Both the position numbers and the translations under genes were made by a program. Of a stretch of DNA of 64,000 bases, positions 1 to 8,930 are shown piece by piece (positions within the stretch are counted from its first letter, which is position 1; every line of letters begins with the position of its first letter). The DNA comes from Neorhizobium alkalisoli (lineage in GTDB: Bacteria; Pseudomonadota; Alphaproteobacteria; Rhizobiales; Rhizobiaceae): the NCBI RefSeq assembly GCF_002968635.1, contig NZ_PVBN01000001.1, forward strand, positions 248,001 to 312,000. Reading direction: 5' to 3'. The notes below the pieces were generated by a model, which was not told the DNA's origin, did no database searches, and saw only the letters and a list, made by a program, of their open reading frames with translations.

Positions 1-171
1 CGCTTCTCTTCGGGCCTGTCCGTGCTCGACTTCGTCAAGCGGACCTCGATCCTGCGCCTTGGCCCGGACCAGTTGCGTCAATTGGCACCTGCGGCGATCA
101 CGCTTGCCCATTCCGAGGGGCTTGATGCCCATGCCCGTTCCGTCGCCATCCGCTTGAATGACGGAGGGTGA
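1..171 (+). CDS. hisD: Histidinol dehydrogenase, C-terminal end (partial)
   Basis: The last 56 codons of an open frame that enters from the left edge and stops with TGA at 169-171. The residues [11 protein letters not shown] and the final helix ending in VAIRLNDGG match the C-terminus of HisD, which oxidises L-histidinol to L-histidine with two NAD+ in the cytoplasm. The Zn-binding and catalytic residues lie outside the window. The next gene begins 2 bp after the stop, so the two are probably cotranscribed; hisD followed by a UPF0262 gene is a usual rhizobial arrangement. The assignment rests on a short piece plus context. Confidence 0.8.
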   Translation, partial: RFSSGLSVLDFVKRTSILRLGPDQLRQLAPAAITLAHSEGLDAHARSVAIRLNDGG

Positions 172-173
172 GG

Positions 174-647
174 ATGGGTCAGGGGGACTTTCGGCTCTCC
201 GATGTCGAACTCGACGCCTCGATCGGGCGATCGACCCCTGATGTCGAGCACGAACGGGCAGTCGCGATCTTCGATCTCGTCGAAGAAAATTCGTTCGAGC
301 CCATCGGTCATGCCGGCGGCCCCTACAGGCTCAAGCTCTCGCTGGTGGATTCCAAGCTGGTGCTCGGCATCGCTACCGAAGCTGGCGAGGACGTCGCCAC
401 GCATATCCTCTCGCTGACGCCCTTCCGGCGGATCATCAAGGACTACTTCATGATCTGCGAAAGCTATTACGAGGCGATCCGCTCCTCGACGCCGAGCCGG
501 ATCGAGGCGATCGACATGGGCCGCCGCGGTATTCACAACGAGGGCTCCCAGACGCTGATGGACCGCTTGGACGGCAAGATCCGCGTCGATTTCGACACCG
601 CCCGGCGGCTCTTTACCCTGGTCTGCGTTCTCTATTGGCGCGGCTGA
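174..647 (+). CDS. UPF0262 family protein (unknown function)
   Basis: A 157-residue cytoplasmic protein of the UPF0262 family, conserved in Rhizobiales and usually found between hisD and a low-molecular-weight phosphatase gene, as here. The hallmark stretch [20 protein letters not shown] lies near residues 22-41. I chose ATG 174 over the overlapping GTG at 168 because GGAGG at 163-167 sits 6 bp before ATG 174 but directly abuts the GTG. No catalytic motif, signal peptide or membrane segment is visible and the biochemical role is unknown. Close packing with hisD and the phosphatase gene (2 bp downstream) indicates one operon. Confidence 0.85.
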   Translation: MGQGDFRLSDVELDASIGRSTPDVEHERAVAIFDLVEENSFEPIGHAGGPYRLKLSLVDSKLVLGIATEAGEDVATHILSLTPFRRIIKDYFMICESYYEAIRSSTPSRIEAIDMGRRGIHNEGSQTLMDRLDGKIRVDFDTARRLFTLVCVLYWRG

Positions 648-649
648 GC

Positions 650-1129
650 ATGGCAACCGCGCCCACGCCCGAACCGAAAAGCAAGCGGCCAGGCGCCATC
701 CTTTTCATGTGCGGGTTCAACGTCATCCGCTCGCCGATGGCGGAAGCCATTGCAAAACGGCTCCTGCCACACGATATCTACATCCAGTCCGCCGGTGTGC
801 GCGCCGGCGAACGCGATCCTTTCGTGGATGCCGTGCTGGAAGAAGTCGGCCTGTCGATCGGTCGGCATCAACCCCGCACGCTCGATGAACTTGAAGACGA
901 TTTCTTCGACCTCATCGTCACGCTAACGCCGGAAGCCCATCATACAGCGCTGGAACTGACCCGTTCCAATGCTATCGATGTGGTTTATTGGCCGACCATG
1001 GACCCCACAGCAGCGACGGGAACTCGCGACCAGACGCTCGACGCCTATCGCGAGGTTCGCGACCATCTCTGGCGCCTGATCGAGCAGCGACTTTCGGGCC
1101 TGAACCGCCGTTCGGCCGAGACGGCCTGA
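650..1129 (+). CDS. Low-molecular-weight protein-tyrosine-phosphatase family protein
   Basis: A 159-residue protein of the LMW-PTP/arsenate-reductase fold. The P-loop CX5R(S) is visible near the N-terminus as CGFNVIRS (nucleophile Cys about residue 25), and a WPTMDP segment near residue 113 supplies the general-acid Asp loop. Such enzymes hydrolyse phosphotyrosine or reduce arsenate; which one applies here cannot be told from sequence. ATG 650 is used because it follows the upstream stop by 2 bp; an in-frame TTG at 635 would overlap the previous gene. It sits at the end of the hisD-UPF0262 transcription unit. Confidence 0.85.
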   Translation: MATAPTPEPKSKRPGAILFMCGFNVIRSPMAEAIAKRLLPHDIYIQSAGVRAGERDPFVDAVLEEVGLSIGRHQPRTLDELEDDFFDLIVTLTPEAHHTALELTRSNAIDVVYWPTMDPTAATGTRDQTLDAYREVRDHLWRLIEQRLSGLNRRSAETA

Positions 1130-1260
1130 AAGACATTGAGAATAGCTCTCAAGCGAGGTTCACAAAGCGGACATGATTGTGTAGTTTCCGCGCACATTTT
1201 CGGGCGGGCGGAAAAGTCTTCTCCCGCTCTCGATTCAAAAAACAGGAAGAAACCCTTTAG

Positions 1261-1479
1261 ATGGCCAAAGAAGAAGTCCTTGAATTCCCGGGCGTCGTTA
1301 CCGAACTGCTGCCGAATGCGACGTTTCGCGTGAAGCTTGAAAACGAGCATGAGATCATTGCCCACACAGCCGGTCGCATGCGCAAGAACCGCATCCGTGT
1401 CCTAGCGGGCGATAAGGTGCTTGTCGAAATGACGCCCTACGACCTCACCAAGGGCCGCATCACCTACCGCTTCAAGTAA
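1261..1479 (+). CDS. infA: Translation initiation factor IF-1
   Basis: A 72-residue single OB-fold protein beginning [20 protein letters not shown], the full normal length of IF-1. It binds the A site of the 30S subunit and, with IF-2 and IF-3, directs initiator tRNA placement. The RNA-binding surface residues in the [21 protein letters not shown] block (residues 30-46) and the C-terminal GRITYRFK are intact. It is preceded by a 131-bp non-coding gap, so it probably has its own promoter, and is followed after 25 bp by maf. Confidence 0.97.
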   Translation: MAKEEVLEFPGVVTELLPNATFRVKLENEHEIIAHTAGRMRKNRIRVLAGDKVLVEMTPYDLTKGRITYRFK

Positions 1480-1504
1480 CTCACATCCTTTGCAGCGGGC
1501 ACCC

Positions 1505-2125
1505 ATGGCGCTGGAACAAAAGCTGATACTGGCCTCCGGGTCTCCGCGCCGTCTCGACCTCCTGAATCAGGCCGGTCTGGCGCCCGCACGGCTTATGCCG
1601 ATGGATATCGACGAGACGCCGAAGAAGTCCGAACATCCCCGTTCGCTTGCCCGCCGGCTTTCAACAGAGAAGGCCGAGGCAGCGTTCGCGGCAGTGAACG
1701 GCGATCCCAACTGGCGGCACAGCTATATCCTCTCCGCCGATACGGTCGTCGCCGTCGGCCGCCGCATTCTGGAGAAGACGGAATATACGGAAGAGGCGTC
1801 GGCTGCCCTGCACCTGCTTTCCGGACGCGGCCACTGGGTCTATACCGGGATCTGCCTGGTGACGCCGGGTGGCCAGTTCCGCCAGAAGGTCGTGCAGACC
1901 AAGGTGCGCTTCAAGCGGCTGTCCACCCGCGAAATCGAGAACTATATCGCGTCCGGACAATGGCGCGGCAAGGCTGGTGCCTATGCGATCCAGGGGATTG
2001 CCGGCACCTTCGTTCAGAAGCTCGTCGGCTCCTACAGCAATGTCGTCGGATTGCCCCTTTATGAGGTGACGACCTTGCTCTCCGGCGAAGGTTTCGACGT
2101 GGCTGCGGTCTGGCCGGAAGCCTGA
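1505..2125 (+). CDS. maf: Maf-family nucleoside triphosphate pyrophosphatase
   Basis: A 206-residue Maf-fold protein. The signature SGSPRR near residue 12 binds the triphosphate, and the SADTVV block around residue 77 supplies the acidic metal ligands; both are intact. Family members hydrolyse non-canonical or excess nucleoside triphosphates (dTTP/UTP or modified nucleotides) and have been linked to septum control. ATG 1505 is preferred over an in-frame TTG at 1490 because the family starts just before the [10 protein letters not shown] strand. It lies between infA and yacG, a common rhizobial order. Substrate subclass was not resolved. Confidence 0.9.
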   Translation: MALEQKLILASGSPRRLDLLNQAGLAPARLMPMDIDETPKKSEHPRSLARRLSTEKAEAAFAAVNGDPNWRHSYILSADTVVAVGRRILEKTEYTEEASAALHLLSGRGHWVYTGICLVTPGGQFRQKVVQTKVRFKRLSTREIENYIASGQWRGKAGAYAIQGIAGTFVQKLVGSYSNVVGLPLYEVTTLLSGEGFDVAAVWPEA

Positions 2126-2136
2126 GAGACAGCCGG

Positions 2137-2152
2137 GGCCGCCTCCGCGGCC
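2137..2152 (+). terminator. GC-rich hairpin after maf
   Basis: GGCCGC-CTCC-GCGGCC is a perfect 6-bp stem with a 4-base loop, 11 bp after the maf stop. There is no following T run, so it is at best a weak or pausing terminator, or an mRNA-stabilising end, between maf and yacG. Confidence 0.3.
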
Positions 2153-2189
2153 GTGGTCGTCTCCCTTGAAATGGAGTCCTCTGAAAACT

Positions 2190-2405
2190 ATGGCATCCGA
2201 ACCCATCAAGACCGGCGGCAAGGTCGAGCCGCTGAGAAAAACCAGACCTTGCCCCGAATGCGGAAAGGCCTCGTCGCGCGAACATTATCCGTTCTGCTCG
2301 GACCGATGCCGCACGCTCGACCTGTCGCGGTGGCTGACGGGCTCCTATGCCATTCCCGTGGCAGAAGACGAGACCAAGGCAGACGGTTCCGACGAGCGCG
2401 ATTGA
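2190..2405 (+). CDS. yacG: DNA gyrase inhibitor YacG (zinc protein)
   Basis: A 71-residue protein with the YacG zinc site: CPECG near residue 18 and CSDRCR near residue 33 give a Cys4 site, followed by the family motif DLSRWLTGSYAIP. YacG binds the GyrB C-terminal region and blocks DNA binding by gyrase. ATG 2190 starts MASEPIKTGG; an upstream in-frame ATG at 2166 would add eight residues overlapping the presumed leader and is less likely. The acidic tail (EDETKADGSDERD) is typical. It follows maf by 64 bp, so cotranscription is plausible. Confidence 0.9.
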   Translation: MASEPIKTGGKVEPLRKTRPCPECGKASSREHYPFCSDRCRTLDLSRWLTGSYAIPVAEDETKADGSDERD

Positions 2406-2608
2406 GCCGACCAGCAGGCTCGGTTTCAAGACCTTTCCCCGGTCCGAATTTGAGCGCGCCCGCACTTGAGGCCTGGCGTGTGTCTTCGTCTCTTTGATGA
2501 AACGGTTAACCCGGCTGACGTCACGGTAGGTGGGTGGCCGGGGTCCGTGCTGTTTTTATTGATGAAATCGGGAATTTCGCAAAGCTGTCAAAAAAGTGGG
2601 TTCTGGTG

Positions 2609-2637
2609 CTGGACATGGCCGAACAAGATGTTATAAC
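2609..2637 (+). promoter_or_regulatory. Predicted sigma-70 promoter of tRNA-Phe
   Basis: CTGGAC (2609-2614) and TATAAC (2632-2637) are separated by exactly 17 bp and lie 64 bp upstream of the tRNA, in an otherwise gene-free gap (2406-2700). Between this box and the tRNA is a GC-rich leader with the perfect palindrome CCGGCCTTGGCCGG. Confidence 0.55.
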
Positions 2638-2700
2638 CCCGCTCGCTTCCGGGGGAGTTACCCCCCGCCGGCCTTGGCCGGAAGGCCGAATGGCCTCGAT

Positions 2701-2776
2701 GCCCGGATAGCTCAGTTGGTAGAGCAGCGGATTGAAAATCCGCGTGTCGGTGGTTCAAATCCGCCTCCGGGCACCA
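2701..2776 (+). tRNA. tRNA-Phe (anticodon GAA)
   Basis: A 76-nt cloverleaf. The acceptor stem GCCCGGA pairs perfectly with TCCGGGC; the anticodon arm is GCGGA-TTGAAAA-TCCGC, giving anticodon GAA; the T arm is GGTGG-TTCAAAT-CCGCC; the CCA end is encoded. It carries phenylalanine to UUC/UUU codons. It stands alone and is preceded by a plausible promoter. Confidence 0.97.
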
Positions 2777-2887
2777 TTATTTCCCGAAAATTCAGCAATT
2801 CATTTTGCTCTGGCGTCCGCCAGCGGCTGAAGACAAGTCGTCACGAGCGTTTTATCAATGTGCCGATAACGTGCGCGGGACATATCC

Positions 2888-3454
2888 TTGGATCAGCAGT
2901 TCTTCGATAGAAATTCGGTAGAGGTGGCGCGCGATCTGATCGGCGTCGAGCTCGATGTGTCGGGCCTTGGCGGGATCGTCGTCGAGACCGAGGCCTACGA
3001 GCCCGACGACCCTGCGTCTCACAGCTTTCGCGGCCCGACGCCGCGGAATTCGGTGATGTTCGGCGAGCCCGGCCACGCCTATGTCTACCGTTCCTACGGA
3101 ATTCACTGGTGCCTGAACTTCGTATGCCGTCCCGGCAGCGCAGTGCTCGTCAGGGCGCTTCAACCGGTCAGGGGGCTCGCTGAAATGGAGATAAGACGCG
3201 GCAGGGCTGATCCCCTGCTGCTTTGCGCCGGACCTGGGCGGGTCTGCCAGGCGCTGGGGGTAACCATAGAGCACAACGGCCTGTCGCTGCTCGCCCCGCC
3301 GTTCGCCCTCACTCCTCCGCGGATATCGCCGCTGATCGTCACCGGACGGCGGATCGGCATTTCGCAGGCGGTCGACCAACCGTGGCGTTTCGGTCTTTCC
3401 GGCTCGCCGTATGTCAGCAAGAAGTTTACCGGCCAGGGCGTTCCGACCCCGTAG
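2888..3454 (+). CDS. DNA-3-methyladenine glycosylase (AAG/MPG family)
   Basis: A 188-residue base-excision repair glycosylase of the AAG/MPG family, which flips out and removes alkylated purines. The catalytic glutamate block VETEAYEPDDPASHSFRG lies near residues 32-49, and the active-site YVYRSYGIHWCLN strand near residues 65-77. The start is TTG 2888: the in-frame ATG at 2858 meets a TAA after three codons. Length is normal. It converges on bcsB with only 7 bp between the two stops, and no terminator is visible there. It appears to be a single-gene unit after the tRNA. Confidence 0.88.
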   Translation: MDQQFFDRNSVEVARDLIGVELDVSGLGGIVVETEAYEPDDPASHSFRGPTPRNSVMFGEPGHAYVYRSYGIHWCLNFVCRPGSAVLVRALQPVRGLAEMEIRRGRADPLLLCAGPGRVCQALGVTIEHNGLSLLAPPFALTPPRISPLIVTGRRIGISQAVDQPWRFGLSGSPYVSKKFTGQGVPTP

Positions 3455-3461
3455 GAGCTGT

Positions 3462-5858
3462 TTACTTGTCGCGGCCGAGCAGGGTAAGCAGGCCGCCGGT
3501 CGCGAGCCCCAGCAGGACGCTGCCGGCTCCCAGAAGCAGCGCATAGGACATGATATTGTCCGAAAGCCAGTTTGCCGCGATCAGTCGGGCGTTTCCGAAC
3601 GAGAATGGTTGCGTCGGAGTGAAGCGGAATTGGCTGACCGGCACCTCGCTCGGTTCCTTGTCCGCGCCTTCATAGACCGTAATGCGCCCCTTGAGCTTGT
3701 CCCACTCGGTGCGGGCTGAAAAATTCTTCATCCCTTCGGCCAGCAAATCCGTGTCGGGCGAGATGACCGCGGTCCAGGTCCCGAGTTCTGTCGGATCGCT
3801 TTGTTGAGCGATGATCAGCTGCGCGGTCGGCGGCGGCTTGTAGAATTCTTCGGTCGCAGGCGCGAAACGCAGCATTGCAACCGAAAGGTCGAAATTCTCC
3901 TTTGCCCATTCCGCGAGCGCCGAGAACTGCCGTGCAAAGAAATTCGTCCCGGCGCGCTGCTGCCAGTCCTGCAGCGACAGGGACGGATCGCCGGCGGGTC
4001 TCGAGGTGGAGCCCGACGGTGTCCAGCTATTGCGGCTCTCCTGGTCGATCTTCAACTGGGCAAGCACATTTGCCGGAAATTCCGAGATGGCGCCGACGAA
4101 CAGGGCATTGACGCCGGATACCCGCGCCGCCGACGTGGTGACATCGACGGGGATGACGTATTGCGCTGCCTCGGCCATCTTGCCGAGGAAAGTCGCGGCC
4201 GCAGAGAGCGTCTGTTCGTCTATCCGCCCCAGAAACAGAGAAACAGGCGGCGGGCTTATCCGGTACGGGAATCCCGTGCCCGCGGTGGCTGCGAGGTTGG
4301 GCACCTGGGCGATGCGGGCGAAATTCGGCATATGAAACTGTGAACTGCCAAAGAGCGCGAAACGCGCCTTGGGATCGGCGGACGTACCTGGCGCGCAAAC
4401 GGCATCCTGGCGGGTCAGGAGCGCCGCTTCGATATCGATCGTATTGACGCCGGGCCGGAAGTGCCGAAGCGTCATCTTGATCGGAAGATGCCTAAGCACG
4501 CCGCCTTTGTCGGAGGTGATAGGCACGGTCGAAGCGATGTTGCCGTTGACGAAGACGTCGATATGGCTGCCCGGTTGAACCTCCGACGTATAGGCGGCGT
4601 CGAGCAGGATGCGAGCTTCGCCATAGGCATTTGCATAGAAATCCGAAGGGACGCCGATCGTGAAGCGGGTACGGAAGAGGCGGCCCGAAAACTCCTGGCT
4701 CTGGATGCCGAGGCGCGTGAAGTCGATAGCGGCGTTGGAGTAGAGGAAGGGCGTGTCTATCCCGTGCCAGGATTGGGTGGCGAGCGTCTCCCGCCTTTGG
4801 GTCGCCGAACCGTTCGTGGAGGAAATCAGACTGTTGACCAGTCCTTCGATCGCCGGCCAGCCCGGGCCGGAAAGGACGAAGGTGGAAACGCCAGCCGTGC
4901 CGGGATAGTCGAAGAAGCCTGCCGCGGCGCTGTTTCTGTTCGAATCGGACAGTGCAGGCAGTATCGGTCTCAGCTCGTCATGGGTGCCGACGAAGATCGC
5001 GAGTTCTCCCGGCTGCGGCGGAGCGCCAGGCGTCTTCTCGAATGTGAAGGACTGGTTCGGCATGCCGCTCATCAGCGCGAGCCCCTGGGAGAGCCGCATC
5101 AGTACGTCCGTCGCACCCAATTGGTCGAGTGCAGGCACGATCAGCCGGAAGCGAGTATTGCCCTGGTTGTCGACGCCCACGGCGCGGATGTCGTCCAGGC
5201 GCGAGAAGCGGCCCGCATTTGGGGCATCGAAGGTCAGGAATGTCCGTTGCGGGTCGATATCCGTCCAGAGTTCGAACGTCGACTCGATCGTGCAGTCGGT
5301 ACGATGGCGTTGGTCGGCGCGAAAACGAATGAGATTGGCGCCTGCCTTCAAGGTTCCAGCGGGAATGCCGATCACGCGGTCGCGAAAGCCCTCCGGGGAG
5401 GCGATCTGGTCGTTGTGGATAGGGGTGTCGTTGATGGTAATGGCCAGACGCGAGGCTTCCGGTGCCACGACGATGGAATTCTGGTAGCCAATATGAAGTT
5501 TGGCCGGAGCCGCCGCCTGATCCGGAGTGAGATAGATCGACCAGGAGCGTTGTTCACCTTCGCCGTGCAGCCGCAATGCCCTGTCGGGCACGAGATAGCG
5601 CCGTGCAGAAAGTTCCGATGGCGTGGAAGCTTGCCGGGCCGGGGCGGGTTGCCCGGCGGCAGGAGCACGCGCATCACCCCCGGCAGGCGGAACCGGGGAG
5701 GGGGAAAACGGCCGTGCGCCGGGAGTGGTGGCAGGCGGAGGGGCGGATGGCAGACGTTCCACCCCCCGTTCCTGGTTCATGTCAAAGGGAGTGGGGCTTT
5801 GGGCAGAGGCAATATCTGCCGCAGCAAGAAGAAGCACGAAGGCCAGGGCTCTCTTCAT
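3462..5858 (-). CDS. bcsB: Cellulose synthase regulatory/periplasmic subunit BcsB
   Basis: A 798-residue BcsB. It has an N-terminal signal peptide (MKRALAFVLLLAAADIASAQ), a Pro-rich linker to about residue 80, two repeats of carbohydrate-binding and flavodoxin-like domains, and a C-terminal membrane anchor (ALLLGAGSVLLGLATGGLL) ending GRDK. BcsB spans the periplasm and its anchor helix is needed for BcsA activity, guiding the nascent glucan outwards. It follows bcsA by 9 bp on the minus strand and is the last gene of the bcsNAB unit; the usual bcsZ endoglucanase does not follow. Frame and length look normal, in contrast to bcsA. Confidence 0.92.
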   Translation of the reverse strand: MKRALAFVLLLAAADIASAQSPTPFDMNQERGVERLPSAPPPATTPGARPFSPSPVPPAGGDARAPAAGQPAPARQASTPSELSARRYLVPDRALRLHGEGEQRSWSIYLTPDQAAAPAKLHIGYQNSIVVAPEASRLAITINDTPIHNDQIASPEGFRDRVIGIPAGTLKAGANLIRFRADQRHRTDCTIESTFELWTDIDPQRTFLTFDAPNAGRFSRLDDIRAVGVDNQGNTRFRLIVPALDQLGATDVLMRLSQGLALMSGMPNQSFTFEKTPGAPPQPGELAIFVGTHDELRPILPALSDSNRNSAAAGFFDYPGTAGVSTFVLSGPGWPAIEGLVNSLISSTNGSATQRRETLATQSWHGIDTPFLYSNAAIDFTRLGIQSQEFSGRLFRTRFTIGVPSDFYANAYGEARILLDAAYTSEVQPGSHIDVFVNGNIASTVPITSDKGGVLRHLPIKMTLRHFRPGVNTIDIEAALLTRQDAVCAPGTSADPKARFALFGSSQFHMPNFARIAQVPNLAATAGTGFPYRISPPPVSLFLGRIDEQTLSAAATFLGKMAEAAQYVIPVDVTTSAARVSGVNALFVGAISEFPANVLAQLKIDQESRNSWTPSGSTSRPAGDPSLSLQDWQQRAGTNFFARQFSALAEWAKENFDLSVAMLRFAPATEEFYKPPPTAQLIIAQQSDPTELGTWTAVISPDTDLLAEGMKNFSARTEWDKLKGRITVYEGADKEPSEVPVSQFRFTPTQPFSFGNARLIAANWLSDNIMSYALLLGAGSVLLGLATGGLLTLLGRDK

Positions 5859-5867
5859 GACGTTCTC

Positions 5868-7874
5868 CTATTTTCGCGCGCTTGCGGCCATATCATTGGC
5901 GGTGTTGCGGAATAGGTAGGAAAGACCCCGCACCGTCTGATAAGCCGCAAGTCCCAGGAACCAGAGCGAGCCCATGATCAATCCCGGATTGCGCCGGCGC
6001 GATATCTGGAACTGCGTCCATTGTGTCGAGTTGGCGAAGATCAGGTCTGCGATAAGGCGGTGATCCGTGGATTTTTGCGGCATATAGCGGCAGCCGACCG
6101 ACGTGACATCGCCAACAGTGTTGAAATGACGGATTTCCACCGGCAGCTCGCTGACAGGCATGTCGCTATAGGGCTGGAAGCGCAGTGTGCCAGCCTTTCC
6201 AACCGCAAAATCCTTGAAGCCTTCGGCATAGATCTGAAGGGCCGAACCCTGCGCTGAAACGTCCTCGATGGTGGCGGTGAACCAGCGGCCGTCGACACCC
6301 AGCTCACATCGCCGGCTCACCTTGACCCGCCGCGAAGCCTGACGTTCGCCCCGCTCGGACACGACGCCGAGCGCGCACCCGGCGAAAATGATGTTCAGCA
6401 CGTTCCAGGCTCCGACCACCAGCGTCACATCGGCTTTGTAGGGTTCGGTATAGATGCGATAGACGCTGACGCCGAAGGCGACGAGCAGCACGAAGAAAAT
6501 GACGAAGAAGGGGCGGCTGATCTCCGACAGGCGGCTGGCGGACACCGATTCGTCCTTGGCGGTGACCTTGAAAGTGGGCTTTCGCGGATTGAGGATGACC
6601 GACACGACAGCCGGCAGAAGATGCACGGTCTGCACATACTCATAGAGTTCGGAAATCCAGGGCCAGCGGTACGATCCGTAGAGATAGTTCTGCATCATCA
6701 GGTTCACGACGATATAGGCAAGCGAGTAGACCATGAATTCGCTGCCCGAGGACGTGAATATCTGCAGGTCGAAGAAGAGATAAAAGAGTGGCGCGAAGAG
6801 GAAGATGGTGCGCGGGAAGGGAAAGAGCCAGAAAAGCGTCGAGGACATGTAGCAAAGACGCTGCGGGATGGAGAGCCCGCGCTTCAGGGGCGGAAAGCGG
6901 AAGCGCAGGATTTGCATCATGCCTTGCGCCCAACGGCTGCGCTGGCCGATGAAACTCGCGAAGAACGCGGCGTTCCATTTGTCGAGACCCCGCTGGATGA
7001 CGCCGTAGAACATCTCGTTCTCACTCGGCATTTTTTCGAACGTGCGCAAATTGCGCTCGATCGGGTCGGGGTTCAGGAAAAAGTGTGGTGTCTGGACGAG
7101 GAAGAGCTTCGGATCCTCGTCGAAATAGCCGACGGTTTCGAGCAGGAAATCGCGAGCGGGCGCATGGTCGGCGTCGAAGACGGCAATGAGCGCTCCCGTC
7201 GAATGCTGGAGCCCGTTGTTGAGATTGCCCGCCTTTGCATGCTCGTTGCGCTCGCGGGTCAGGTAGCGAACGCCGAGTTCGTCGCAAAGTTGCTGCAGCA
7301 CCCGATAGCGTGTCTCTGCCGCATGGGCCTCGGCGACCTTGCCAGAGGTGCGCTTCTGCAGGGTGCCACCGTCGTCCAGCAGCCAGACCGTGAACTTATC
7401 CGGCGGGTAATCCATGTTGCGGGCGGCGGCGAGCGTATTGGCGAGCAGTTCTTCGTCCTCGTTGTAGGTCGGTACGAAGACATCGACAGTCGGCAGCTCT
7501 CGTCCGCGCCTTTCATAAGGCGGACGGGGCGGCAGTGGCATCGATACCACGAAAAGGCTGAGAGCCAGCATTAGCACGCTGTACATCTCGGCGAGATAAA
7601 CCAGCAGGCCGGGGATGAAATTCTCGAGCTGGTTGACCGGCGGGAGCGTGCTCGTCGTGCGCCAATAGACGTAGCGGAACACCATCGCCGTACCGAAGGC
7701 GAGCGCAACAAGGCGCCACTGGCCCTCGGCTTTCAGAGCCCGGATCACCATCATCACTCCGACCACCAGCAGGCTGGTGATGAGTTGTGTGCGCGTATTG
7801 ATCGGCAGGGTTACCAGGATGATGATCAGCGCGCTTGCGAGCGCCCAGACGACGGCAGACAAGATCATCCGCAT
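5868..7874 (-). CDS. bcsA: Cellulose synthase catalytic subunit BcsA with internal deletion
   Basis: A 668-residue inner-membrane GT2 enzyme that polymerises UDP-glucose. Visible: N-terminal membrane helices, the substrate Asp in DDG (167-169), the DxD-type DAD (234-236), QRSRW (311-315), further membrane helices, and a C-terminal PilZ domain (about 550-650) with DVSAQG for c-di-GMP. Oddity: after NAAFF (301-305) the protein runs directly into ASFIGQRSRW. In homologues roughly 55-60 residues lie here, including the FFCGS start, the TED motif (catalytic base) and the GLQPET segment. The total is correspondingly about 60 residues short of the usual ~725-730. The reading frame is kept. The enzyme is therefore probably inactive unless this is a sequencing or assembly artefact. 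Confidence 0.88.
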   Translation of the reverse strand: MRMILSAVVWALASALIIILVTLPINTRTQLITSLLVVGVMMVIRALKAEGQWRLVALAFGTAMVFRYVYWRTTSTLPPVNQLENFIPGLLVYLAEMYSVLMLALSLFVVSMPLPPRPPYERRGRELPTVDVFVPTYNEDEELLANTLAAARNMDYPPDKFTVWLLDDGGTLQKRTSGKVAEAHAAETRYRVLQQLCDELGVRYLTRERNEHAKAGNLNNGLQHSTGALIAVFDADHAPARDFLLETVGYFDEDPKLFLVQTPHFFLNPDPIERNLRTFEKMPSENEMFYGVIQRGLDKWNAAFFASFIGQRSRWAQGMMQILRFRFPPLKRGLSIPQRLCYMSSTLFWLFPFPRTIFLFAPLFYLFFDLQIFTSSGSEFMVYSLAYIVVNLMMQNYLYGSYRWPWISELYEYVQTVHLLPAVVSVILNPRKPTFKVTAKDESVSASRLSEISRPFFVIFFVLLVAFGVSVYRIYTEPYKADVTLVVGAWNVLNIIFAGCALGVVSERGERQASRRVKVSRRCELGVDGRWFTATIEDVSAQGSALQIYAEGFKDFAVGKAGTLRFQPYSDMPVSELPVEIRHFNTVGDVTSVGCRYMPQKSTDHRLIADLIFANSTQWTQFQISRRRNPGLIMGSLWFLGLAAYQTVRGLSYLFRNTANDMAASARK

Positions 7875-7931
7875 GGGTGCTATCTCCAGCGGTCAAGGAA
7901 AACGGTCAGCAGTCGGCGTATCGCGAGCGGT

Positions 7932-8930
7932 TTATCGGCATGCATTGGGGGCTCCGCTCGTCATGTCGGCGCAGGAAGGTGATGGTACAGTTACCTGTCG
8001 CGCCTCCACGCCCGCGGAAGGCGAAGGCACGAGCGGCGCCTGGATGGTAGTTGCGGCAGGCGTGGAGGCATCGTTCGGCCGATTTCCCGCGGCGGCAGGA
8101 CCTAGCACCGAAGCTGGAGCGATGGAGCCAGCCCGTCGAGGTGCAGGCTGCGCTTGGGGCACGGTAATTGATGCGGAGCTCGTGTAGACGGTCGTCCTTG
8201 GCGGGATGATCGGGACGATCGGCTCGGAGCTCGCCGGCCTGGGATAAATCGGCGCGCCGACGCCGCCGAGAGTGGACGGGACAGCCCTGGGCTCGCCATA
8301 GGGGTTCCAGCCGCCGGCATCTACGGAGCCCACAATCGTATAGTTGTACATCACCGCGAGAAGCCGTTCCTCAGTTCCGCCCGCCTGGCAAAGCCGGAGG
8401 CGGATCTGGATTGAACCGTAATTCGCAAGCGGCGAGATGGTTCCCGACGGCGATCGGATCTGCTGCCAGGCGTACATGCAGAGGTCGCTGCCGGGCCCAC
8501 GTCCAAACGCGTAGCCGAAGGGACCGTAGTTGTTCTGGACAAAGAACGAGGCGCGGGTCATGCGGATGCCCGGCAGCGCGCGGCGCATTTCAGATGCGAT
8601 GCCGCCCTCCGTGACCGGCGTGGAAGTCAACTTGTTGTCGCTGAGCTTGAAGGGGCTGGTCGTGCCGAAGAACTGCGCCCTGATTGAATTCTGGCCCGGT
8701 GTGAGGGCGGAAGTGGCAAGGAAAACGTCCTGTTCCACCGCATTGTCAAAGCGCCTTTCGACGACGCTCACGATCGCCGGCCCGCCAGGAGGGGGCAAAA
8801 CCATGGCCTGTTCGCCGGAAACGTTGCGCGCAAACGTACCGATCTGCGTCGGCTGCCCTGCGCAGCCGGCAGCAAGGAGCGGCAGCAGGAAGCTCAGAAT
8901 CGCCGCTCTCAGAGGGCCGAGGCCGGTCAT
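7932..8930 (-). CDS. bcsN: Cellulose biosynthesis lipoprotein BcsN
   Basis: A 332-residue predicted lipoprotein: the N-terminal hydrophobic run ends in the lipobox LAAGC (Cys about residue 23), followed by GQPTQIGTFARN. The C-terminal third is rich in Ala/Pro/Ser/Thr. BcsN occurs in Rhizobiales cellulose operons; its exact role is not established. It is first in the leftward bcsN-bcsA-bcsB unit, 57 bp before bcsA, and divergent from the TPR gene at 9200. Confidence 0.85.
   Translation of the reverse strand: MTGLGPLRAAILSFLLPLLAAGCAGQPTQIGTFARNVSGEQAMVLPPPGGPAIVSVVERRFDNAVEQDVFLATSALTPGQNSIRAQFFGTTSPFKLSDNKLTSTPVTEGGIASEMRRALPGIRMTRASFFVQNNYGPFGYAFGRGPGSDLCMYAWQQIRSPSGTISPLANYGSIQIRLRLCQAGGTEERLLAVMYNYTIVGSVDAGGWNPYGEPRAVPSTLGGVGAPIYPRPASSEPIVPIIPPRTTVYTSSASITVPQAQPAPRRAGSIAPASVLGPAAAGNRPNDASTPAATTIQAPLVPSPSAGVEARQVTVPSPSCADMTSGAPNACR

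Noticed and set aside
2596..2910. 104-codon plus-strand frame
   Set aside because: It runs through the tRNA-Phe gene and contains translated tRNA sequence.
4461..5915. 484-codon plus-strand frame
   Set aside because: Antisense shadow of bcsB; no family-like residues, and bcsB is clearly the real gene.
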